From NCBI GenBank assembly GCA_033439765.1, contig JAULSN010000007.1, forward strand, positions 2,976,001-3,040,000: 64,000 nucleotides of DNA. The letters are read 5' to 3'. Shown here piece by piece: positions 1-10,936 of this stretch. Made by a program: the position numbers and the translations under genes. The notes below the pieces were generated by a model. That model was not told the origin of the DNA. It worked only from the letters and a program-made list of their open reading frames with translations, and made no database searches. The stretch's first letter is position 1. Each line of letters starts with the position of its first letter. The DNA is from Lasiosphaeria ovina (Eukaryota > Ascomycota > Sordariomycetes > Sordariales > Lasiosphaeriaceae).

Positions 1-685
1 CACTCGGGAGGTTTCTCCAAATGGAACAATAAAGGGGGACATTGTCTTCAAGTTCCCCCCTTGCAGCAGCCAGCAGGCCACCTTGGTTGCATACCGCGTA
101 TTCTCGTTCCTTTGGTATTTGAGCTAGTAATTAGTCTCAGGAATTAGAAGGCACCAAATTTTACAATCGAGCTTCAATTCTTTAGCCACGGCTAGTACCA
201 AAGCCAGCGATTAGTGCAATGAAAATTTACTCAAGACTTTACTCAAGACCCGATTCCAGTTGCACCAAGGATGCGCTACGCCGGGTATCACGTTCAACAT
301 ATATCACACGGTTTGGCCGGTTTCGGATCTAGCCGTTTGGGCCAAGCAGGCGCCTGGCTCCCCAAGCATAGGACGCATAGTCTTTCCCGAGTTTCAATAC
401 AATCCCCGTTTAGACTCGTCGCCGCATGACACTTCCACGCTATGTGCTACCAAATCGGCACGAACAAATGCGAGTCACACCAGTTGCATTCCAGTGTATA
501 AGAACACCGTACTATCCTGATAGCAAACCCGGTCTACTACCCCTAAGCATTGATATCACGTGTTATCTATTTATCAGCCGCCCTGCTTCCAGCTAAAAAT
601 CGGGCATATTCTCGCGAACCAATTACTTTCCATTCTCGACACACACACACAAATCCAACCCGGTGCAACCCCCAACGGCGCCGCC
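1..685. other. Gene-free left edge
   Basis: I see no supported coding region here. Short open frames lack recognisable motifs and good start contexts. The last 100 bases, including a CA-rich stretch near 640-660, probably form the leader of the small gene that starts at 686. Confidence 0.5.
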
Positions 686-955
686 ATGAGTGGACCCGTG
701 CGCACAAGCGTCATCTTCTGCCTGCACTGTGACAAGAAGATATGGCCGATACGCGAGTACGCTTGCCACTGCGACAAGTACCCGGAAACAAAATGCAGCC
801 TCAGCAGCGACTGCAATTGCCGCAAGCTGAAATGCACCTCTTGCCTGCTCACCGTCGACGTCAACTGTGAGTGCAACGTGTGCCGCTACCCGGCGTGCAA
901 GACTAGCAACCGGCCCGGCGCAAAGTTCTGCAGGGCGTGCATCCGCTCTCTATGA
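686..955 (+). CDS. Small Cys-rich protein with zinc-ribbon-like C-terminus
   Basis: A single-exon frame of 89 residues. I chose the ATG at 686 because its context (GCCGCC before ATG) is strong and the Cys-rich part follows; the frame is open further upstream, but that part is low in complexity. There are 15 cysteines, arranged as CxxC (CLHC, CTSC, CNVC, CRAC) and CxC (CHC, CNC, CEC) pairs. The last 20 residues, with GAKFCRAC, look like the second half of a zinc-ribbon knuckle. There is no signal peptide, so an intracellular zinc-binding role is more likely than an effector. Function is unknown. It shares a CxC-rich style with the small Cys-rich proteins at 13.2, 26.4 and 27.7 kb, but I cannot align it convincingly with them. 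Confidence 0.6.
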   Translation: MSGPVRTSVIFCLHCDKKIWPIREYACHCDKYPETKCSLSSDCNCRKLKCTSCLLTVDVNCECNVCRYPACKTSNRPGAKFCRACIRSL

Positions 956-2144
956 CACGTGGCGGGGTTCTGGTCAAGGAGTCGGTGGACTCAGGATCTT
1001 TTACACGCATTTTTAATTAACATCGGATCAGCGTGTGAGGTGGTCATTCAACTCGTCCAGGCGAAAGGGGTTAGTTAATTGTACAATAGATCACGTTGAA
1101 GTAGGGGGTCTAAATGAAGACGGAGAGGATTTTCTGGTGAGGGCAATGAATGCATCCTTTAATAACTATTACACGTCCGTCCGCATCTTTCCCACGTGCC
1201 AATAGCCGTCTAGATCTCTATTTTCAAAGTGTGGGTCCAAGGCCGTGACACCGTGGCCCAAAATCTCTCATGGCCTTCGTGAACAGGCTGGAAAGAAGGG
1301 GCACGTGCTTATGCACGTGATCCACAACTGAAAGTGGGGCCCACGAGCACCCCGGCCCCCTTTCCAAGATCACACACCATTATCGAATCCTATTACCAAT
1401 AGCTTGCTTTTGCATCCCCAGGATTTATCGTACCAAATGGTAGCTTGAACTAAGATCTAGCTGACCACCAGCCATTCCGGCAATGCGTCGAATTTGGACC
1501 CCGCGATAGCTTCAATCGCGCGCGCGGACTGTCACAGGGCTAGGGTTAGGGTCTTTCGGGGATACCCCGTTTCCAAGGCACACAGGATGGAGGACTTGGC
1601 ATTCGTGCTGCACGCATTGCGTGGAGGCCTTCGGGCCCAGTAACCACCACACCTTCGACTCCCATAGGAGATTATTGTTCTTTGAATTAATTCGTTCAGA
1701 GCCCGCAAGGCCACTTCTCAGTTCCAAGCCGTCAAAACCTGCCAGACCTTCCATCACCTGTCAGGGTGACCCCTTGTAACAAGGACGGCTTGACCAGCAA
1801 GCGCAGCGACTACAGCAATTGCATCATCAGCTTTCCAGCCGACCGCAATCTACGTCTTGAACAAAGATCGCCAACGCCAGAAAGCTTCCATTTCTGACCA
1901 CTTGGGGCCCTGAATCGCGAACTCGCCAACTTGCGAATTCACAAATTCTGCCGCTGCCCCGCCATTCACTGCCTTCCTCGCGATCGACGACAGCCGCCTC
2001 GCAGCCAGAAGCACCAAGATCCGTTGCCATCGAGGCAACCAAGATTCGAGCCCTCGAGGCACCATAACCACGATCGAGACCCCCGTCGGGCAACAGCGGG
2101 TCAGCTGTAGCCAATCTTCTATAGCGACAACCTCCGAGAGCCCC
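956..2144. other. Intergenic, no gene seen
   Basis: No coding region supported. It contains one TAGGGTTAGGG at 1541-1551, too short to be a telomeric tract. The 3' part (about 1800-2144) may be further decayed sequence belonging to the TPR fragment downstream, but I cannot recognise it. Confidence 0.4.
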
Positions 2145-2585
2145 GTGCTAGCCAAGATCGCAAGCTCCAGCCCCGAACACCAAGACAAACAGCAAGCTAA
2201 TAAAGCCAAGGACATGTATAAGCGGGCATTACAAGGATACGAAAGCGCATCAGGCCCAGATCACCCATCAGCACTTGGCTTATTAACTAACCCTGGCATC
2301 ATCCACGCCAAACAACGTCAGCTAGATGAGTCGGAGAAGGTGCTTCAGTGGGCGCTACAAGGATTCGAGAAGGCATTAGGTTCCAATCATGCAGTAGCAA
2401 TCGCCACGGCTGAAAACTTGGGCAGGCTGTATTACGAGCGGTGCTACTCTGAGAAATCTTCTTCGAAGATGTTGGCAGACGTCGTTCAAATGATATACGT
2501 AACCCTCAGTGCTCTTATGTTAGGGCCAGCCCACCACTTGCCGATGGTGGCTGCGATCTTGTTTGCAAGCTCCGTCGGGGTTTAG
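2145..2585 (+). pseudogene. Remnant of a TPR (kinesin-light-chain-type) protein
   Basis: A 146-residue open frame with two degenerate 42-residue tetratricopeptide units. The first has YKRALQGYESASGPDHPSAL and the second LQWALQGFEKALGSNHAVA followed by ENLGRLY. This is the repeat style found at the C-terminus of fungal NLR-like (NB-ARC or NACHT plus TPR) proteins. Only two repeats remain, the usual NL turn has become NPG, no nucleotide-binding domain lies upstream, and the C-terminal 40 residues do not look like TPR. I read it as a fragment of a larger decayed gene. A short expressed TPR protein is possible but less likely. Confidence 0.55.
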
Positions 2586-4455
2586 GCGTTGGGGCTGGGA
2601 TCAACTCGTGATACCGTTCCTGCCGCCACGCAGCTCCTATATATAGGTTCTCTAATGGTCTTGTGAGGCCTTTTTCCACAGACGCTGAAGCGGTGAAAAG
2701 ACACCACAACAGCAAAAAAAAAAACACTAAGGCGAGCCTTAGAGGGCGCAAGTGCAAGGTTCCCTCACAAGAAGGTCAAAACAATAAGAAAAGGGCACTA
2801 CTGCGTGCACTGGTCTGGGGATCTTAATTCATGGTAAAAAAGACGTGATTTCTGAAGACTGTCCCGAAAAGAAGAAGGTAAGGAGCCATGCCGGCCTCTG
2901 ATCAGAGGGAAGGCGGGCGGCCCACCTTATACGAGGTGGGTGGGCCAAGGAAAAGAAAGAAAATGAAAATTACACTAGATTCTATTAGGCAAGGGTGTAA
3001 ACAACCCGCCTTGTTGCCCAGCCCCTGAGCCACTGAGCCCCTGATCAACGCTCGGGGAGGGAATATATGGGTCGTCATTGCCTGGGCCTTCGATTAAAAA
3101 GTTCTTCTGAATAGTTGTAAGGCGTTGGCATTGCGATGATAGGCCCAGAATTAATTCCAGGCTTAAAACTGAACTGTCTATATGCCGTTGGCCCCTTATA
3201 AATGAGAGCCGCCTAGGGTGATATCTGTGGCGGCTGTTCGAGGCGCTTTGGTGGCTTAACCGGAGAATTTGCAACTGACTGTGCGCGTACTGTAACAAGT
3301 GATTATAACGGACGGCGTCTCCACAGTTCTTTCAGAAGTCTTTCTCCTTATCTTTCACTCTCGCATACCCAACTAAGTTTTCGACACTGACTAGCACATC
3401 TTCCATCTCACCCGGCAATATTCACACCTGTCGCTTAGGCCTTATTCTGATGCCACTCTCAATACTACCGTTAGACGAGGGTTTCAGAGGGGAAGGTCCC
3501 TCTTTATGCGCCCCGTCCGAGACCTCAGACCCGCCGCCAGTCATAGTCCCAAGTCCGCTGTCGCTGAAATCCGGCGTGCGCTCGACGCTCGACACTTTAA
3601 CACCTCGCATTTTTACGTCGACGCCGGCTTTAACCCAGCATGCAGCAACGGAATCTTTTTCAGTTCTTCTCAGCGCTTCTTACAATAGTGTTCCGGCTTG
3701 GTCCAGCTTCGACCCGAACAACTAAGTTCTATGGACTCTGGGCCCGTTATGTGCAGGCTCTTTCCTGGCTGATGGTAACAGTCTGTACTGGCGGCTCCTT
3801 TGCGTACCAGAGCTGCACTCGTTTCTTTGCTCAGTTCCAATGCTATCCGTGTTCCTTGTGGTACTAAAGTGATTGATAGTTGACTTATTGTCTGGCGCAT
3901 TAGAACAGCACTCGCTTGCCAAATGTAATAACTCCGTTGTGATTGCTCGGACACATCAATTCTGCTAGGTAGGCGCGCGAGTCGGCTGTTTCGCACATCG
4001 AGAAACGCCACAGGGGGTCTAGAACCTCTGGGCATGCTGGGCACCCGGCCGTCTCGCCACTTAAAAAGCCGGACGTGAACGCCAGCATGTATCAGATTCG
4101 ACTGATACGGACTAGCGCGGCTTGCGCAAAGCAACAACTGCATGCGGATTCAGCTGCGGGACCGAGAACCGACCGTCCGCAGCGAAAGGGAAAAAAGGGC
4201 GGTAGCGTGTCTGTCCTGCCTGGCCGGTCACGGCGAGCGCACCAGACAATTCCGAAAGAAACATGGCTTGGAACAGTCGTGTCAATTACCGCACAATCTG
4301 TCCACCAAGCGGAGACTGGCCGTCACATCGCTTCTCCTGACCGGCCGCTCACCCCCGGCCTGGTCGCCGTCAACTCGGCCCGAGGCGGCTCAATTCCACA
4401 GTCTCCTCCCGGACTCACATCGATTTTTTTTCTGCAATACAATTACGAAGGCAGC
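2586..4455. other. Intergenic, includes upstream region of the Zn2Cys6 gene
   Basis: No gene supported. There is an A-run near 2713-2724. Several overlapping open frames between 3420 and 4140 occur on both strands, with no family resemblance and no consistent splice pattern. The frame of the regulator is open upstream of its chosen ATG at 4456, back to about 4075, but this part has no domain character. Confidence 0.4.
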
Positions 4456-6828
4456 ATGGCAAGCCGCATTGTCCTCTCGGCGCAAAGCCAGGGGCGGGCC
4501 ACGTCGTGCACCGCCTGTCGACAGGTCAAGGTTGGTCCCCAAACAGACAAAGATAAATCACCTGTCTTCACCGCATTGGCGCACGTATTCGAGCGAGCTA
4601 ATTAATGCGCTTTATGGCGGTAAGCTCCGATGCAATGCGAGGGACACATTCCCGGCGCCGTGCTCGCGCTGTGTCATCAAGAAATCGGCCTGTCGCATGG
4701 ACTCGCACTTCAGGAGAACACCAGTCCGGAGGCAAGTCCGTTAATGAAGCACCAGTCGCATTCCGTCTAACTGACAATATGGTATGATGCCGGGATGCAG
4801 GCGCCTGGAAGAGGTGACCAAGGAGCTGAGCAAATACCAAGAATTGCTAGGGCGGGATGCCCAGTCCGGCGCACAGAATGGCATCCCGCTGTCGGGTGCC
4901 ACGGTAACTGGCAGCGACGGCGGTATCAGCTCGGTTCCCCAATCCGTCGGGCTGGGCGGAATGAGCGTCATTAGCGATGCATCCAGCTCTACGCTAGCAA
5001 TGAATGTCCTCATGTCCGGGGTGTGCTTCGGCCCGGACCCAGACGACGGCGGAATGCGCAGGGAGCACTTTGTTCTCGGGGGGGATATTCACGTCGATAG
5101 GGCAACCGCGTTTGACCTGTTTCTGGAGTAAGTGAAGATGTCAGACCACAACCACACTCAACTCACCAGGGTACCTCTGCTAGGTTCCAGGCCCACCTCT
5201 ACGCCCACTTCCCCGTCCTCGACACCAGCAAGACCCGAGACGGCATGTATGAGATGTGTCCGCTGCTCTTCTGGACCATCATCATCACCGCGTCCAAGTA
5301 CTCGCCCGCCCACTCGCCCCTGTACCCCGTCCTCACGCCCGCGTACGAGGCCCTGCTGGCCACGAGCATCGTCAAGGTGACGAGGTCTGTCGCGCAGATG
5401 CACGCCATCCTCATCATCATCATGTGGCCGCTACCGTACCCGGGCCCCACGCACGATCCGAGCTGGGGGTATTGTGGACTCGCCATGAATGCTGCGCTCC
5501 AGATGGGCATGCACCGGCCGGGGTTCCATCGAGAGTATGGTTTTCCCGACCTGAGCCAAGAGCAGGCCCAGCTGAGGACCGTGACGTGGATGATGGCATT
5601 CCAGACGAGCGTCTGGTGAGTTGTGGTGTTTCTGCCAACCAAATGTCAGCGCGCTAATTATCCACGAATGTGGCGTCTCAGCCTGAGCACATTTCTCGGC
5701 GTCCCCCCCTTCATCGACGCCACTCCACACATGGACGCCATCCTCGCGAACACATCGGGTCTGCCCAAGGTGATCGTGGCGCAGACCGACATCCAGCTGC
5801 ACGTGGCGCGGTTCACGCGGGCCCTGGACAACGCCATGGAGCTGGCGGCCAAGGTCATGTACATCAACATGTTTGAGCGCGACCTGGACCGGCTGCGGGC
5901 CACCTTCGAGTCGACGTGGAGCAGCAACGTCGAGCTGAACCTGACGAGCGCCAAGCTGTACTTGTACGCACACATCTTCGTCTCGCCCAAGCGCGGCAGC
6001 ACTGGTGTAGAAATGCCGCCGGCCGGCCAGAGCCCCCACTCGCTGCTCGCCGACTCAGGCGCCCGCAAGATCATCTACTCGGGCCTCGCCGCTGCCGTCA
6101 GCTACATCCACTCCTTTTCCGAGGAGCAGCAAGCCGCGCTGTCGCCGCCCGACGCAACAGGCGTCGAGACGGGGGCCCCCTGGGACGCCTCACCAGCAGC
6201 AACGGCCACATCAGCACCATCCACCTCATCCCCGCCCGGCCCGCCACAGAAAGTAAACCGCCAGATGTACTTCCCGCACCACTACTGGCGCAGCCTCGTC
6301 ATGGCATCCTTCTTCCTGCTCAAGTTCCTCGCCGTGGCGGCCGCGCCGGGCGTCGGCGGGGAAGCCGAAGCGGAAGCCGAGCAGGAGCTGGCGCGCAACC
6401 ACCTCGCGACCTCTTACAAGACGTTCATGTCGTACGCCAATTCAATCGAGCACGTGGCCGTCGCCAAGACGCTCGAGCGGCTGGTGCAGACGGCCGCCGG
6501 CGTGCCCGCCGAGGGCAAGGTCAACACGCGGCTCGGCGCGAGTGTCATCTTCGATGGGCTGCTCGTGTTTGGCCAGCTCGAGAAGGCGCGGACCGCGGGC
6601 ATGTTGGAGTTGCAGGCGCAGATGCAGATGCAGACGCAGACGCACCAAGATCATGTGCAGCCGCAGCAGCAGGCGGAAACGCCCTTGTTTTTCGACTCGG
6701 GGGCTGCGACGCCAGGATATGGAGGGTTCGATAATGGGTTTTCGATTGCAGAGTTTTTGGACTCGGACTGGAATCTTCCCTGGGAGACGAATTTTTTTGA
6801 CATGGGCATGGCGACGCAGGATCGGTGA
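4456..6828 (+). CDS. Zn2Cys6 transcription factor, Leu3/War1-like
   Basis: Five exons: 4456-4530, 4625-4731, 4801-5127, 5184-5615, 5682-6828; 695 residues. It is a nuclear DNA-binding regulator by family. The zinc cluster spans residues 18-48 (C18, C21, C28, C38, C41, C48; CX2CX6CX9CX2CX6C) and is split by intron 1. The following linker (FRRTPVRRRLEEVTKEL, residues about 51-67) resembles the basic linker and coiled coil of the Leu3/War1 group. The middle is a helical fungal-specific regulatory region with W-rich segments and FLGVPPFI. The C-terminus has a Met-Gln repeat and an acidic aromatic tail (FLDSDWNLPWETNFFD), a likely activation region. Intron 2 uses a GC donor (GCAAGT at 4732) with CTAAC branch and CAG acceptor; intron 1 has a weak GTTGGT donor. 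No adjacent pathway genes reveal its target. Confidence 0.85.
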
Positions 6829-7540
6829 CGGGCGAGGTAAGTGAGTGTGTGGTGGAGTGAGACTTGTCTGGGACGGAAACAGGGACTGCCTGGAGATATA
6901 GCCAGCGGGGGCGCGCGTGATGCAACACAGTCCCGGGGGGATGACATGTCCCTGCCCGTGTTACTGTGCTCTCACCTCCCTGGCTTCCACAGTGGTTGGG
7001 CGTCCGGGGTGACTAAAGGGGCAGGAAGCATCAAGAGGCGTTCTTACGGGGTGGTACTAGAAATGCGGGTGATACGTATAACATAGGCACAAAGAACCTC
7101 ACCACACCACAATGAACAATCACTCTCCACAACCTGAACCTGGCTGTTTCACACTGGATCGGCTGATCGTGTAACCTTGCAAACACAATGCTTGGAACTG
7201 TAATTATGTAGACCGGTTAACCACCTGACATGAAGATTTACCCCTGAATCATCTCCTTCGATAATTACAACCCCATGGAAGCGACTATTGGTTAGTGCTA
7301 CAACTACCACTCTCTATTTCTTTATCTTGAGTGACTGATCGTTAGATACTTCCTAACTACTGAAATTCCAAAATTTAGATAGCTCACACGTAGAGTCAAC
7401 CAGACAGAATACACCAAGCGTCCCCAGTCTCCTGATAAATTCCAAGAGTACAGCGATACAGCCCAACGACCGCATTGGTCTTGATATCACATTTTATCCC
7501 AGTACAAGGGGAGAAGTGTGGGCCAAGAAAACGTGGCGCC
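6829..7540. other. Intergenic
   Basis: 3' flank of the regulator and distal promoter of the RTA1-like gene. No gene supported. Confidence 0.5.
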
Positions 7541-7544
7541 CAAC

Positions 7545-7689
7545 TGCGAATGCCAAGCCGCAGCCAGCAGCGAGCGGGTTGCGAAATTCGCAGTTCGCTG
7601 CGAAGGGCGCGCGCAGCCATCGACGAACGAGTCCGATTGGCCCGCCAACGCCACAACTGCGAACGCATTGGGCTCAGTTGCGAATTCGC
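7545..7689 (+). promoter_or_regulatory. Cluster of TGCGAA motifs upstream of the RTA1-like gene
   Basis: Five forward TGCGAA words start at 7545, 7580, 7599, 7658 and 7679. One reverse copy (TTCGCA) starts at 7587. The longer word AACTGCGAA occurs twice forward (from 7542 and 7655) and once as its exact reverse complement (7587-7595). The last site lies in a perfect 10-base palindrome, GCGAATTCGC, at 7680-7689. The cluster ends about 205 bases before the start codon at 7895. Such spacing and repetition suggest binding sites for a specific regulator; the factor is not known to me. Confidence 0.5.
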
Positions 7690-7759
7690 TTCCAGCTCCG
7701 AAACAGAACCTTATCTCGCAGTTATTCCCATTTGGCTTTTGGTGGGTTGAGAGGCAGCA

Positions 7760-7766
7760 TATTTAA
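7760..7766 (+). promoter_or_regulatory. TATA-like element of the RTA1-like gene
   Basis: TATTTAA lies 128 bases before the start codon at 7895, just downstream of the TGCGAA cluster. This is a usual place for a fungal TATA element. Assigned by position and sequence only. Confidence 0.35.
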
Positions 7767-7894
7767 CCACGGCGGCAACCCCTTTGCCACACGCCAGCTT
7801 CATGTCTCTCCACCGCGACAGCAATCCCCACTCACACTCACACGACAACACACCCGAGCCTGACTGAAGCGACACAAACGCCCCAACCGGAACC

Positions 7895-8872
7895 ATGTCT
7901 GACGAAGCAATGTCCCCCGACGAGTCCTGCACCGTCGACACGTGCAGCCTCGAGTTCTCGTACTCGTCCTACCGGCCGACCTTCCTGGGCAACCTGGTGT
8001 ACGCGATCGTGTTCGCCATCTGCCTCGTGGCGCAGCTGGTGTACGGGTTCAGGCACCGCACGTGGGGCTTCACGGCGGCCTTCTTCTGCGGGCTGCTGCT
8101 CGAGATCCTGGGCTACGTTGGCCGCATCCTCATGTACTACAACCCCTTCAAGCAGGCCAACTTCATGCTGTACCTCGTGCCCCTGACCATCGCGCCCGCC
8201 TTCCTGAGCGCCGGCATCTACCTGTGCCTGGCGCGCGTCGTCGTGCTCTACGCCAGCGAGGGCGTCGACATCAGCCGCCTCAAGCCCCGCACCTACACAC
8301 TCATCTTTGTGGCCTGCGACTTCATCAGCTTGCTCCTCCAGGCCGCTGGCGGCGCCATGGCGTCTATGGCGGACACAAAAGTGTCAGAGGACACCGGCAT
8401 CCACATCATGGTTGCCGGCCTGGCGTTCCAAGTTGCCAGCATGGCACTATTCATGGGCTTGGCTGCAGAGGTTGGCTTCCGCATTGTCAAGTCGCACAAG
8501 ACCAAGGTCAACGAGGTGACGGGGTCGACGCTATTCAAGCGGTTCCTAATTGGTGAGTTCTCTGCCCAAGTTCAAGTGATCACTTAATGTGTTGTCTAAC
8601 ATGTCTTCACAGCCGTCGTTGTTGCCACCGTGTGCATCTTCATCCGCTGCGTGTTCCGCGTCGCCGAGCTGAGCGAGGGCTTCAACGGCAAGCTCGCCAA
8701 CCAGCAGGAGTCGTTCATGGTCCTCGAGGGCCTCATGATGGCCCTCGCCGCCATCGCCCTCACTGTCTACAACCCCGGTCGCGGCTTCCAGGGCAAGTGG
8801 GCGGCTGTCAACTACTCCTTCTGGAGGAGTAGCACCCCCGCATCAGAGTCTGAGGCCGATGCCAAGGCCTAG
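7895..8872 (+). CDS. RTA1-like seven-transmembrane protein
   Basis: Two exons, 7895-8552 and 8613-8872, 305 residues. The 60-base intron has a GTGAGT donor, CTAAC at 8596-8600 and a CAG acceptor. The protein has about seven hydrophobic segments and family landmarks: YRPTFLGN before the first helix, GFTAAFFCGLLLEILGYVGR in helix 2-3, and VFRVAELSEGFNGKL with a following EGLMM helix. RTA1 (lipid-translocating exporter) family members sit in the plasma or internal membrane and are linked to lipid asymmetry and resistance to sterol- or sphingolipid-acting drugs; the substrate of this one is not known. The short Ser/Ala-rich C-terminal tail is cytosolic by prediction. The promoter carries a striking TGCGAA cluster. 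Confidence 0.88.
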
Positions 8873-9472
8873 GGCAGATGTTCTTAAATCTCAGAGGCAG
8901 TGGTGCAGTTGTGATGACTGGTTAATACGTACAGTTTTGGTCGATTTTATGTTTGGGGTATTGGTTAGTTCTCACTCTTGTGGACAGTGGTTCAAAACGG
9001 CCCCCTACTTGTGTTGAACTAAGAGAGTTTGACGAATTTTGCAAGGCAGAGGGGAGATTGTTTCTCGTTATATACATGAACTCGTATTCAGATATCTTTT
9101 TTACCTACCTGTTTGCAATTTACTTCTGACTATTAGACTACTTGCCAAAGTTCCGTTGTTTATGAATCAATCGGACAGGCGTTCACTTAGTCAATGTTAA
9201 TGCCTCGACTAGAAATTATTGATCAAATGCATAATATCATGTCAATGAATCATAGTGCAAGGTACGGATTGGGGAAATATCTTGTTGTCAATTCAATTAT
9301 AACTCCGTGTACTTCAAAGCTACCACACGAAAACAGGGATAGATCACTCCAACAACACTAACGCCCTAACATTTCCTTCCCATATATGATTCATATATCT
9401 TCCAACAAATCTGCTCAGTCGATCCAACACACCAGGCAAGTGCCTGCACGCCTGTCATTGCTGCACTCATGT
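8873..9472. other. Intergenic between convergent genes
   Basis: AT-rich 3' flank shared by the RTA1-like gene (plus strand) and the disordered-protein gene (minus strand). No gene supported. Confidence 0.5.
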
Positions 9473-10366
9473 CTACTGCTGAGTACAATCACCAGAGTTC
9501 GGACTCCGCGGTACCGGCGCCTCAACACTTTGCTGGTAGCCGGGCAATCGTGCAGCGTCGTAAACCGGCAGAGGCTCGTCGTGTTCATCATCTCCGTAGT
9601 GTGGCGGAGGGCTGCAGGGGCGGCCACTACGGTAAGCTGAAGCTACCGACCGAGCAGAGGCGTTAGTCCGAGCTGGGGGCTGAAATGCCACATGCCGCCG
9701 GGGTGCTACTTGAACGTCCGACGTGGTGTTGACTGGCCGAGAATGTGTTTCCGTTGGCAGTTGAAATCTTATGCGCTGACGAGGTGCCGGGGCTCTCTCT
9801 GGCGCGTCGCTGCTGTTTGTTCTGAAACGGGTCTCTTCCGGGATCTGGAATGTCACCCGTCGGCGATAGCCAGGGTCTGTTTCTCGAGTGGTTGACTCTA
9901 CCCGGGTTCGTGTCTCAGTCGGGAGCTGAATGGCTATACTGCGACCGGTGTTTGGGGCCAGAACAGAGACAGGAAGAGGCGCAGAGGGCACCGAGTGAGT
10001 TTCCACTTGTGTAGGAGTCTCAGCGGGGGTTTGAGTGGTGGCCGGGGCGCGAGGGCATGCTGCCGGGACTGGTCGACGGGCCGAGTCGTGTTGATTAGCT
10101 GTGGCAGAAATAGCCAATGCGGCAACTCCTGCAGTGTTCTCGATATTGCCGAGGCCGGCCATGGCAGTCGAGAGTTGGTTGCCCATGGTTGTCGAAGTGT
10201 CTATAATTTCACAAGGCTTGCTTGACGGCCGTCGTTCGGAATCCAAAGGCGGTTGCGAAATTTCACAACGGTTGCTTGACGGTTGCTGTGTGAAATCCGA
10301 TAGCAGATGCGAAACGGGTGAGGAAGAGAGATCTAATCCCTCCATATTCAAGTGCGGGCGTAACAT
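9473..10366 (-). CDS. Disordered repeat protein with PPxY/LPxY motifs
   Basis: Single exon, 297 residues, rich in Pro, Thr, Ser, Arg and Gln; no transmembrane segment or signal peptide. Two repeat systems are visible. Near the N-terminus a Cys-Glu-Ile unit recurs (QQPSSNRCEIS, then RRPSSKPCEII), matching a direct repeat in the DNA at about 10200-10310. In the middle, four units of about 30 residues carry a shared core: IQLPTETRTR, FQIPEETRFR, FQLPTETHSR and a degenerate FQPPARTNAS. The C-terminus packs PPHY (254-257), LPVY (266-269) and LPGY (274-277) into 24 residues. PPxY and LPxY motifs bind WW domains, for example those of Nedd4/Rsp5 ubiquitin ligases, so an adaptor role is possible (inference). 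The upstream ATG at 10366 was chosen; the next in-frame Met is seven codons later. Confidence 0.65.
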   Translation of the reverse strand: MLRPHLNMEGLDLSSSPVSHLLSDFTQQPSSNRCEISQPPLDSERRPSSKPCEIIDTSTTMGNQLSTAMAGLGNIENTAGVAALAISATANQHDSARRPVPAACPRAPATTQTPAETPTQVETHSVPSAPLPVSVLAPNTGRSIAIQLPTETRTRVESTTRETDPGYRRRVTFQIPEETRFRTNSSDAPERAPAPRQRIRFQLPTETHSRPVNTTSDVQVAPRRHVAFQPPARTNASARSVASAYRSGRPCSPPPHYGDDEHDEPLPVYDAARLPGYQQSVEAPVPRSPNSGDCTQQ

Positions 10367-10936
10367 GGCGACGGCGTGGGAACTGTTAAGTAGTTCAGTT
10401 AGACTGTTCAGCGCGGCAGCACAGGACGACCCGAGCTTTGTGAACTATGTCATGTAAACAACACACTGAACAGTAGTTGTGTTGGTATGATCATATGATG
10501 TCAATTAACACAGGCAGCCCATTTCCCATGACACGATCCTCGAGCAGGAAGTAACGTGAACGGACGGCTTGGGGTATAAATGCGGCCAGAATAACAAGGC
10601 TCGACAATGAACAAAGAAATCAACAAACGAATTGTTTCGATGCTTGTTTCAACTCTTATCTCTATTCTCCGACGGCTCTGAACAATACAATTGTTAGACA
10701 TAGGAGCCCAAAGAAGCTAAGGACCCGAAATCGAGGAACGAATGCCCTAGCAAGCGCCGTGCGAAAGGTCTGTTTTAGAGTAATTAGACATCATCCTTGA
10801 TTGATTTTGTAATTACCTCGCCATCATCCATCGCTGCCTTACACTTTTCTTTCATTTCTTGGGCTCGACCGGCCCTTATGAAGTGGCTAATGTATGTTGA
10901 TTCCTTGGAGCATTTGCCAAACACACAATCTAGCGC
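10367..10936. other. Intergenic, promoter side of the disordered-protein gene
   Basis: Contains the upstream region of the minus-strand gene starting at 10366 and the 3' flank of the minus-strand gene ending at 10937. Nothing else supported. Confidence 0.5.

Noticed and set aside
1541..1551. TAGGGTTAGGG, telomere-like
   Set aside because: Only about two units and no subtelomeric repeat nearby; expected by chance.
3422..4143. Several overlapping frames on both strands before the regulator gene
   Set aside because: No motif, no splice logic, and mutually exclusive frames; most likely random.
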